In this document: positions 35,243-42,684 of the stretch, piece by piece
Position numbering within the stretch: position 1 is the stretch's first letter
How the letters are laid out: every line of letters starts with the position of its first letter
Source: Pseudomonas sp. SLFW
GTDB taxonomy: Bacteria > Pseudomonadota > Gammaproteobacteria > Pseudomonadales > Pseudomonadaceae
NCBI RefSeq assembly: GCF_009905615.1
Contig: NZ_JAAAKW010000008.1
Coordinates: 62,001 to 126,000, forward strand
Direction of reading: 5' to 3'
DNA: 64,000 bases
Program-made: the position numbers and the translations under genes
Notes under the pieces: model-generated
Database searches by the model: none
The model's input: only the letters and a program-made list of their open reading frames with translations
What the model was told of the DNA's origin: nothing

Positions 35243-37657
35243 TTAGAACAACACCTTCGCCACGTCCGAGAAGCGTTTGGCGAAGTGCGCGGTGATGCCT
35301 TCCTTGAGGTAATCGGGGAGTTCTTCGAAGTTGCCGCGGTTGGCTTCGGGCAGGATCAGTTCGAAGATCTTCTGCCGACGCGCCGCGATCACTTTTTCCC
35401 GAACCCCGCCAATCGGCAACACGTGCCCAGTGAGGGTCAGCTCGCCGGTCATGGCCACGCCTTTTTTCGGTGCCTGGTTGCGAGCCAGCGAGAGCAGGGC
35501 ACTGGCCATGGTCACGCCCGCGCTAGGGCCGTCTTTCGGCGTGGCGCCTTCCGGCACGTGCAGGTGAACGAACGCTTCATCGAAGAAGCCTTTGTCACCA
35601 CCAAATTTCGCCAGATTGGAACTGACATAGCTGTAGGCGATTTCCGCAGATTCCTTCATCACATCGCCCAGTTGCCCGGTCAACTTGAAGCCGCGATTGA
35701 GGGTGTGGATGCGGGTCGCTTCGATCGGCAGGGTCGCGCCGCCCATGCTGGTCCAGGCCAGCCCGGTAATGACGCCGGTGCCCGACAGCACTTGCTCGTT
35801 GCGGAACACCGCCATGCCAAGCGAGGCTTCCAGGTCTTTCGGGCCGATCTTGACCACGGTGTCCGGGTTGTCCAGCAGCTTGACCACGGCCTTGCGCACC
35901 AGTTTGCCCAGCTGTTTTTCCAACTGCCGCACACCGGCTTCGCGGGCGTAGCCATCAATCACGGCGCGCAGGGCGCTGTCGCTGATGGTCAGGCTGTTTT
36001 TCGAGACACCGGCCTTATCCAACTGTTTCGGCCACAAGTGGCGCTTGGCGATGGCGAGTTTTTCTTCGGTGATATAACCCGACAGGCGAATCACTTCCAT
36101 CCGGTCGAGCAGCGGGCCGGGGATCGAGTCGAGGGTGTTGGCGGTGCAGACGAACAGCACTTTCGACAGATCCAGACGCAGGTCCAGATAGTGGTCAAGG
36201 AATTCAACGTTCTGTTCCGGGTCGAGGGTTTCCAGCAGCGCTGACGCCGGGTCGCCCTGATAGCTCTGACCCATCTTGTCGATTTCGTCGAGCATGATGA
36301 CCGGGTTCATCACTTCCATGTCTTTCAGCGCCTGCACCAGCTTGCCCGGCTGGGCGCCGATGTAGGTACGGCGGTGGCCCTTGATTTCGGCCTCGTCGCG
36401 CATGCCGCCGACGCTGAAACGGTAGAACGGACGCCCCAGGGATTCGGCGATCGACTTGCCGACGCTGGTTTTACCCACGCCCGGCGGGCCGACCAACAGC
36501 ACGATGGAGCCTGCGATCTCACCCTTGTAGGCACCGACCGCGAGGAATTCGAGGATGCGGCTTTTAATGTCATCAAGCCCGGCATGGTGCTGATCCAGCA
36601 CTTTGCGCGCGTGTTTCAGGTCCAGCTTGTCTTCGCCAAAAACACCCCATGGCACCGAGCTGGCCCAATCAAGGTAGTTGCGGGTGACAGCGTATTCCGG
36701 CGAGCCGGTTTCCAGCACCGAGAGTTTGTTCAGCTCTTCGTCAATGCGTTTGCGGGCTTGAGGCGGCAATGTCTTGCCTTCCAGACGCTGCTCGAACTGT
36801 TCGATGTCGGCGCTGCGGTCGTCTTTGGTCAGGCCCAGCTCTTGCTGAATGACTTTGAGCTGTTCTTTCAGGAAAAACTCGCGCTGGTGCTCCCCGATCT
36901 TGCGGTTCACTTCGGCAGAGATCTCTTTCTGCAGGCGCGCGACTTCGACTTCCTTGCGCAGCATCGGCAGGACTTTTTCCATGCGCTTGAGCACAGGCAC
37001 GCAATCCAGCACTTCCTGCAGCTCGTTGCCTTTGGCAGACGTCAGAGCAGCGGCGAAGTCGGTCAGCGGCGACGGGTCGTTGGGGCTGAAGCGGTTGAGG
37101 TAATTCTTCAGTTCTTCGCTGTACAACGGGTTGAGCGGCAGCAGTTCTTTGATCGCGTTGATCAGCGCCATGCCGTAAGCCTTGACCTCGTCGGTCGGCT
37201 CGTTGGGCTGATGCGGGTATTCGACTTCCACCAGAAACGGCGGGCGGTGGTGCTTGAGCCAGGTCTTGATGCGCACACGGCTCAGGCCCTGGGCGACGAA
37301 TTGCAGCTTGCCGTTTTCGCGGCTGGCGTGGTGCACCTTCACCAGCGTGCCGTATTCGGGCAGGGCCTTGGTGTCGAAATGGCGCGGGTCGTCGGGGGGC
37401 GTGTCCATGAAGAACAGGGCGAGCGAATGGTGATCGGATTTGCTCACCAGCTCCAGGGTTTCAGCCCACGGCTCTTCGTTGACGATGACAGGCAGGACTT
37501 GTGCCGGGAAGAACGGGCGGTTGTGAATCGGGATGATATAGACCTGGTCCGGAAGGTTCTGGCCGGGCAGGGCGAGGCTTTTGCGATCTGAGCCGATGAC
37601 TTCGTGTTCGTGGTCGTCATCGGACGAATGAGTGCTGTCTGCTTGCTGGTCGCTCAT
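35243..37657 (-). CDS. ATP-dependent Lon-family serine protease (second Lon, AsrA-like)
   Basis: An 804-residue cytoplasmic AAA+ protease. The N-terminal LON substrate domain (about 40-240) begins VYIIPIHNRPFFPAQVLPVIV, the AAA+ domain carries the Walker A GPPGVGKTS and Walker B VIMLDEIDK, and the protease domain has the catalytic Ser712 (KDGPSAGVTM) and Lys755 (VREKVIAA), 43 residues apart as in E. coli Lon. The N-terminus differs from the main pseudomonad Lon, and the position next to icp matches the P. aeruginosa locus of the heat-shock and aminoglycoside-response Lon (AsrA), so I regard it as the paralogue. Confidence 0.93.
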   Translation of the reverse strand: MSDQQADSTHSSDDDHEHEVIGSDRKSLALPGQNLPDQVYIIPIHNRPFFPAQVLPVIVNEEPWAETLELVSKSDHHSLALFFMDTPPDDPRHFDTKALPEYGTLVKVHHASRENGKLQFVAQGLSRVRIKTWLKHHRPPFLVEVEYPHQPNEPTDEVKAYGMALINAIKELLPLNPLYSEELKNYLNRFSPNDPSPLTDFAAALTSAKGNELQEVLDCVPVLKRMEKVLPMLRKEVEVARLQKEISAEVNRKIGEHQREFFLKEQLKVIQQELGLTKDDRSADIEQFEQRLEGKTLPPQARKRIDEELNKLSVLETGSPEYAVTRNYLDWASSVPWGVFGEDKLDLKHARKVLDQHHAGLDDIKSRILEFLAVGAYKGEIAGSIVLLVGPPGVGKTSVGKSIAESLGRPFYRFSVGGMRDEAEIKGHRRTYIGAQPGKLVQALKDMEVMNPVIMLDEIDKMGQSYQGDPASALLETLDPEQNVEFLDHYLDLRLDLSKVLFVCTANTLDSIPGPLLDRMEVIRLSGYITEEKLAIAKRHLWPKQLDKAGVSKNSLTISDSALRAVIDGYAREAGVRQLEKQLGKLVRKAVVKLLDNPDTVVKIGPKDLEASLGMAVFRNEQVLSGTGVITGLAWTSMGGATLPIEATRIHTLNRGFKLTGQLGDVMKESAEIAYSYVSSNLAKFGGDKGFFDEAFVHLHVPEGATPKDGPSAGVTMASALLSLARNQAPKKGVAMTGELTLTGHVLPIGGVREKVIAARRQKIFELILPEANRGNFEELPDYLKEGITAHFAKRFSDVAKVLF

Positions 37658-37923
37658 GGGGCACCTGCATGAATGGAGATGAGGCTTAGATGGGGCGGTC
37701 GGGCTCAGGTTTCAATAGTTATGGTCGATAGCATTGAATATGGAGGTCGATTGGAAGATCTGTGCGATTTATGCCTTTCATCGGTTAGCCATGTATGATG
37801 GCGTTGTGCCTGTTTTTATCGCGTGATCTTCCGGTAAGCGCCGGTTAATCTCGTGGGGACGTAGCAATGTATTGCCAGGGCCGGCGCTTTTCTTTCACCG
37901 ACCAAGCGTTCTGGATTCTGCGT

Positions 37924-38595
37924 ATGAAGCCTGTTGTCTCATCGTTGCTGGTGGCTGCCTCTGTTTTTTTTGGCTCGGCCGCCTACGCCGCCACCCTGAC
38001 TGCCGAGTTCGTCGACGCGCAGGGTAAATCGCTGAGCGATGTGGTGCTGACCCTTCAGGGCCCGGCGGGCAAACCCGATCCTGCGCCCAAGGCCGACATG
38101 GACCAACGCGACCAGCGTTTCGCGCCGCATGTCTTGGCCGTGCGCACCGGCACGCAGATCAAATTCCCCAACAGCGACGACATTCGTCACCAGGTGTACT
38201 CCTTTTCTCCTGCCAAACGTTTCGAATTGCGTCTGTATGGCGGCACACCGTCTGAGCCTGTGCTGTTCGACAAGCCTGGCGTGGTCGTACTGGGCTGCAA
38301 CATCCACGACTGGATGCTCGGCTATGTTTACGTGACTGACGATCCCTGGTTCGGCGTGAGCAATGACAAAGGCACGCTGACTCTCGACCAAATGCCTGCA
38401 GGCCACTATGTGGCGACGCTGTGGCATCCACAGGCGCCTGACATGCAGCCTGTGCCAGGAGGCGAAATCGACATTCCGGCCGCGGGTCTGCACAAGCGTT
38501 TCAGCGTTACCGTGCAGCCCAAGGGTGATGACATGCCTGCAACGCCACCGCCCAGCGCGTTCGGCGATGCCTTTCATAAAGCCGCCCATGAATGA
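37924..38595 (+). CDS. periplasmic cupredoxin-like protein
   Basis: A 223-residue exported protein with a signal peptide (cleavage near AYAATLTAE, about 20-25). It has a plastocyanin-type blue-copper fold: His89 in RHQVYSF, then CNIHDWM, giving Cys125, His128 and Met131 as ligands. Such proteins are often labelled methylamine utilization protein, but no mau genes are present, so that label should be avoided. ATG 37924 is chosen over 37867 because the signal peptide starts there. Its stop overlaps the GGDEF/EAL gene by 4 nt. Copper binding is inferred from the ligand set. Confidence 0.82.
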   Translation: MKPVVSSLLVAASVFFGSAAYAATLTAEFVDAQGKSLSDVVLTLQGPAGKPDPAPKADMDQRDQRFAPHVLAVRTGTQIKFPNSDDIRHQVYSFSPAKRFELRLYGGTPSEPVLFDKPGVVVLGCNIHDWMLGYVYVTDDPWFGVSNDKGTLTLDQMPAGHYVATLWHPQAPDMQPVPGGEIDIPAAGLHKRFSVTVQPKGDDMPATPPPSAFGDAFHKAAHE

Positions 38596-40946
38596 AACGA
38601 CGAATTAGCTTTCAGGCACGCATTGCTGGCGTGCTGATCCTGCTGTTGTTGATCGTGGTCAGCGCCGTGTTCGTGGCCGTCCGGGCCGCGACGCAGGACG
38701 CTGTGCGCAAACAGGCCCAGGCTCAACTGGACGTGGGTACGCGGGTGTTCGAGGGTTTGTTGGAGATGCGCGGCAAACGGTTGCGCGACGCCGTGCAACT
38801 GCTGTCCAGCGACTTCGGTTTCCGCGATGCGGTGGCGTCAGCGGACTCGGCGACCATTCGCTCGGTCCTGCAGAACCACGGCGCACGCATCAACGCTAAT
38901 GACATGTTCCTGCTGGGCATGGACGGCAAGGTGCTCTCCAGCACGGTCGAGCAGATTCCCGAAGGCTCACCGTTTCCGTACACCCAGGCGTTGCGCGACC
39001 TGAAGTCCCATAACCAGTCGATGCTGATCGTGCCGCTGCAGGGCAAACCGCACTTGCTGGTCGAAAGCACCGTCATGGCGCCGCTGCCCATTGCTCGCGT
39101 GGTCATGGGTTTCAGCATGGATGATGACCTCGCCCAGGAACTGCGCTCCCTCAGCGGTCTGCAAGTGTCGTTTCTGTCGGTGGTGCATCAGTTGCCGGGG
39201 CAAATCATCAGCACCCAGCCGCAGCCTTTGTACGATAGCCTTCGCGGGGTGATGCTCAGCACCGATCGCGGCCAGATGGTGATGACCGAACACGGCAACC
39301 AAAGCTTTCTCAGCAAACGTCTGGAATTGGGCAACACGGGCGACAGTAATGGCGATCAGGTCGTGGCGCTGCTGCAAAGCCCGCTCGATCAGGCCATGCA
39401 AGCCTTCGCGCCGCTGGATGAAAAGCTGTTCTGGATCACCCTCGTGGCGTTGGCCGGCTCGCTGATTGGCGCGTTGTTGCTGGCGCGCAGCGTGTCGCAC
39501 CCGGTTCGTGCCCTGGCCCTGGCCGCCGAGCGCATTGGCGAAGGCGACTACGGCACGCCGGTGACTCTTGAACGCAGTGATGAACTGGGTTTGCTGGCGG
39601 GCGCGATCAATTCGATGCAAAGCGGCATCGCCGAACGCGAGCAGCAACTGGCGCACAACGCGCTGCACGATGGCTTGACCGGCCTGCCCAACCGGGCGCT
39701 GGTGATGGAGCGTCTGGGCAGTGCGATTGCGGCCGAGCGGGCCGTGGCTCTGCTCTACCTGGGGATCGAGAATTTCCGTGCGATCAACGACAGCATCGGC
39801 CCGGAAGGCATTGAGCAGTTGCTGCAAGTGATGGGCGAGCAATTGCAACTGCCGCTGCGCCCCGGCGATACCGTGGCGCGTTTGTCGGGCAATGAATTTC
39901 TGTTGCTGGTCCACAATGCCGAAGTGGACAGCGCTGTTGCCGTGGCCGACCGCTTGCAACGTCTGTTGCTGAGACCACAACGCATCCACGATCACGATAT
40001 TTCGCTGGACGCCTGCATCGGTATTGCGGCGTATCCCGCCAACGGTGACTCGCCCTCCGAACTGGTCAGGCGCGCCTCGATTGCCCGCCAGGACGCCACC
40101 CAGATGCCGGGTCGTCTGCAAGTCTACGAAGACGGCCGCGACCTGGCGCATCAGCGTCAGATCAGCCTGATTCGCGACCTGCGCCATGCCCCGCGCAACG
40201 GCGAGCTGATGCTGCATTACCAGCCGAAACTGGACATCCGCAACGGTCGCACGCGTCAGGCCGAGGCCTTGCTGCGCTGGCAGCATCCGCAGTTTGGAAA
40301 CGTTTCGCCGGCGGAGTTCATCGTTCTGGCCGAACGCACTGGCAGCATTCAGCTGTTGACCAACTGGGTGATCGAGGAAGCGATGCGTCAGTTGGCAGAG
40401 TGGGGGCGCCGTGGCCTGCACGTGCAGCTGTCGGTGAACATTTCCGCGGACGACCTGCTCAGTGGTGATCTGGCGGACCGTGTGTCGGATCTGCTCAAGC
40501 TGTACCGTGTACCCGCCGAACAACTGATATTCGAGATCACCGAAAGCGCCGTGATGCGCGAGCCAGAGCATGCCTTGAAGGTGCTCAATCGCCTGCGCGA
40601 ATGCGGCATCAGTCTGTCGGTGGATGACTTCGGCACCGGCTACTCTTCACTGGCGCACCTCAAGCGGCTGCCGGTGCAGGAACTGAAGATCGACCAGTCC
40701 TTCGTGCGCAATCTCGATGAGACGAGCGAGGACGCGGTGATCGTCCGTTCCACCATCGAAATGAGCCACAACCTGGGGCTGAAGGTGGTCGCCGAAGGTG
40801 TCGAGTACGAACACAGCCTGCGGCTGTTGGAGCGGTGGCACTGCGATACGGCACAGGGTTATTTGATCAGCCGCCCGCTCACGGCGGTCGCATTCGAGGC
40901 CTGGATTGCCAAGGCTCACAGTTCACCCAGCATGATGATTCACTGA
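38592..40946 (+). CDS. membrane GGDEF/EAL protein, probable c-di-GMP phosphodiesterase
   Basis: A 784-residue inner-membrane protein: membrane helix 9-31, periplasmic sensor domain 32-275, second helix about 279-298, HAMP about 298-350, GGDEF 355-515 and EAL 530-775. The GGDEF motif is degenerate (SGNEF, 432-436) and so probably not a cyclase. The EAL domain keeps EALLRW (558-563), SVNIS, FEITES, DDFGTGYSSL (678-687), LKIDQSF and VAEGVE, the catalytic set of active phosphodiesterases. The ATGA overlap with the cupredoxin gene implies a shared function, perhaps responding to redox or copper state sensed in the periplasm. The ligand is unknown. Confidence 0.9.
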   Translation: MKRRISFQARIAGVLILLLLIVVSAVFVAVRAATQDAVRKQAQAQLDVGTRVFEGLLEMRGKRLRDAVQLLSSDFGFRDAVASADSATIRSVLQNHGARINANDMFLLGMDGKVLSSTVEQIPEGSPFPYTQALRDLKSHNQSMLIVPLQGKPHLLVESTVMAPLPIARVVMGFSMDDDLAQELRSLSGLQVSFLSVVHQLPGQIISTQPQPLYDSLRGVMLSTDRGQMVMTEHGNQSFLSKRLELGNTGDSNGDQVVALLQSPLDQAMQAFAPLDEKLFWITLVALAGSLIGALLLARSVSHPVRALALAAERIGEGDYGTPVTLERSDELGLLAGAINSMQSGIAEREQQLAHNALHDGLTGLPNRALVMERLGSAIAAERAVALLYLGIENFRAINDSIGPEGIEQLLQVMGEQLQLPLRPGDTVARLSGNEFLLLVHNAEVDSAVAVADRLQRLLLRPQRIHDHDISLDACIGIAAYPANGDSPSELVRRASIARQDATQMPGRLQVYEDGRDLAHQRQISLIRDLRHAPRNGELMLHYQPKLDIRNGRTRQAEALLRWQHPQFGNVSPAEFIVLAERTGSIQLLTNWVIEEAMRQLAEWGRRGLHVQLSVNISADDLLSGDLADRVSDLLKLYRVPAEQLIFEITESAVMREPEHALKVLNRLRECGISLSVDDFGTGYSSLAHLKRLPVQELKIDQSFVRNLDETSEDAVIVRSTIEMSHNLGLKVVAEGVEYEHSLRLLERWHCDTAQGYLISRPLTAVAFEAWIAKAHSSPSMMIH

Positions 40947-40960
40947 TCGGGTTCAAGGTT

Positions 40961-41851
40961 ATGACACGTCGTCTCTCGGCTGTTTTCAGCCCTGTGGTGT
41001 TAGCAAGTGTGGTGGGCGGTGCCGGTGGCATGATTGCGCCGGTGGTCGAGGCCGAGCAGGGGCGCCTGATTGCGACCGGGGGTGCGAGCAGCATCGAAGG
41101 CGCGGCGGGCGGCGGGATCATCCCGTGGGCGGTGATTGGCAATTACGACGAGAAAGGCGAATGGGGGGCGAACCTGTTCGGCACCCATATCAACCTTCCG
41201 GACTACACGCTGGACGTCGCGGGTATGGCAGCGTCCTACGGCAATCGCGTGGAAGTGTCCTACGCCCATCAGCGATTTGACTTGGGCTCGCTGGTCCACA
41301 AACTCAGCCTGCCGGAAGACAACCTCACCCAAGACATTTTCGGGGTCAAGGTGCGCCTGTTCGGCGATCTGATCTACGACCAACTGCCGCAAGTCTCGTT
41401 GGGCCTCGAATACAAGCATCAGAACGATTTCGTGATCCCCAGCCTGGTCGGGGCGAAACGCGATTCCGACGTGGAAGGCTATTTGACCGCCAGCCGTTTG
41501 TTCATGGGCGCGGCGTTTGGCTACAACGTGGTGGTCAACGGTGGCGTGCGTTACAGCCGGGCCAATGAAACCGGTCTGCTGGGGTTCGGCGGCGACCGGC
41601 GCGACGACCGCAGTGTCTTGAAGGAAGGCTCGGTGGTCATGCTCTTCAACCCGCGCTGGGCAGTGGGCGTGGAGTACCGCGAGAAGCCGGACAACCTGTC
41701 GTTTGCCGGTGAAAGCGATTGGGCCGACGCCTTTGTCGGCTGGTTCCCGAACAAGCACGTGTCGGTGGTGTTGGCCTACGCGCGTCTGGGCGAAATCGCC
41801 ACGCTGGATAACCAGAACGGCACATATCTGTCTGTGCAGGGGAGCTTCTGA
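40961..41851 (+). CDS. DUF3034 family outer-membrane-like protein
   Basis: A 296-residue exported protein. A signal peptide covers about residues 1-33 (cleavage near VEAEQGRL). The mature sequence has Gly-rich starts (GGASSIEGAAGGGI), alternating polar/hydrophobic strands, and ends in Phe (LSVQGSF), all features of a beta-barrel protein. It resembles DUF3034, which in my memory accompanies this gene set. It follows the EAL gene by 14 bp and its stop overlaps the globin start by one base (TGATG). Role unknown. Confidence 0.8.
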   Translation: MTRRLSAVFSPVVLASVVGGAGGMIAPVVEAEQGRLIATGGASSIEGAAGGGIIPWAVIGNYDEKGEWGANLFGTHINLPDYTLDVAGMAASYGNRVEVSYAHQRFDLGSLVHKLSLPEDNLTQDIFGVKVRLFGDLIYDQLPQVSLGLEYKHQNDFVIPSLVGAKRDSDVEGYLTASRLFMGAAFGYNVVVNGGVRYSRANETGLLGFGGDRRDDRSVLKEGSVVMLFNPRWAVGVEYREKPDNLSFAGESDWADAFVGWFPNKHVSVVLAYARLGEIATLDNQNGTYLSVQGSF

Positions 41852-42282
41852 TGAGGCGGCCTTTGCAGTGGATGGGGATGTGGGGACTGGCCCTGCTGGT
41901 TGGGTGCGCTCAACAGCCGCCCAAGGATGACAGCCTCTATCACGCGTTGGGTGAGCGTGCCGGGATTCAAAGGATCGTCGAGGGGATGCTGTTGCATGTC
42001 GCCCAGGATGATCGGATCTACAAGTATTTCGCGAAGGTCGACATCGTTCGCGCGCGGGACAAACTGGTGGAGAAGTTCTGTGTGGAGGCCGGTGGGCCGT
42101 GTATCTATTCGGGGGATGCACTGCCTGAAGTCCATAAAGGCATGAACATCAGTCGGAGCGATTTCAATGCACTGGTGGAGAATTTGATCGATGCAATGGA
42201 TGAGCAGCATATCCCGGTGCCGACACAGAATCGGCTGATCGCCCGATTGGCGTCGCAGCGTGGCGAAGTGATCGAGAAGTAG
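41851..42282 (+). CDS. group I truncated hemoglobin, lipoprotein form
   Basis: A 143-residue protein. The N-terminus is a lipoprotein signal with lipobox LLVGC (about 15-19), so the globin is tethered in the periplasm. The globin part shows GERAGIQRIVEGML, DRIYKYF and the F-helix YSGDALPEVHKGMNIS with the proximal His. The usual B10 Tyr of trHbN appears replaced by a hydrophobic residue, which would change ligand binding. It is the last gene of the cupredoxin operon. A haem-based redox or NO/oxygen role is inferred. Confidence 0.83.
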   Translation: MRRPLQWMGMWGLALLVGCAQQPPKDDSLYHALGERAGIQRIVEGMLLHVAQDDRIYKYFAKVDIVRARDKLVEKFCVEAGGPCIYSGDALPEVHKGMNISRSDFNALVENLIDAMDEQHIPVPTQNRLIARLASQRGEVIEK

Positions 42283-42306
42283 CGCGGCGCCGGCTGCGAA
42301 CGTGGT

Positions 42307-42533
42307 GGATCAGCCATACCTGAGTTGCCTGACATGCCGTCTTCGCTGCCGTCGTTCCTCCGGCGTCTCCCACGTGATGTATGGCGTGCGCACGAGCGGG
42401 GCTTGACTGACGACCAGAGCGCGTCGGTTCGGCGTGTACCGCAGATTTTGGACCCGACGGTGTACCTGTGGGAGACGCCGGAGGAACGACGGCAGCGAAA
42501 GCGGCGGATCAGCCATACCTCAGTTGCCTGACA
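42307..42533. repeat. compound palindrome with flanking direct repeats
   Basis: A 30-bp perfect inverted repeat (42344-42373 and 42468-42497) is flanked by a 28-bp direct repeat differing at one base (42307-42334 and 42506-42533, GGATCAGCCATACCT...). Because of the symmetry, both strands encode similar short frames (68 residues, LPSFLRRLP); I do not regard these as genes. The structure suggests a non-autonomous REPIN- or MITE-like element distinct from the other REP classes here. Confidence 0.8.
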
Positions 42534-42620
42534 CTCCGCGTTCGTCTGATCACGTTCCGGGCAGTCGCACAGCTCCGGCTGCCCCCGCAGGTACAGCGCG
42601 AGCGTGAGTGGGGGACCCGA

Positions 42621-42660
42621 ATGAAAAAGGCGGTCACCTCTCGATGACCGCCTTTTTCAT
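42621..42660. terminator. bidirectional terminator after gcd
   Basis: Perfect 16-bp stem ATGAAAAAGGCGGTCA (42621-42636) / TGACCGCCTTTTTCAT (42645-42660) with an 8-nt loop and T-runs in both directions. It lies 25 bp downstream of gcd and can also stop transcripts from the plus strand. Confidence 0.93.
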
Positions 42661-42684
42661 TCGCATCATGGCTGCGCTAACCGA

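Noticed and set aside
37924-38595. Methylamine utilization protein
   Set aside because: No other mau or methylamine dehydrogenase genes are near; the sequence supports only a cupredoxin fold.
42310-42531. Two short mirror-image frames (68 residues each) in the compound palindrome
   Set aside because: They read alike on both strands only because the DNA is palindromic; no ribosome site, so treated as a repeat.
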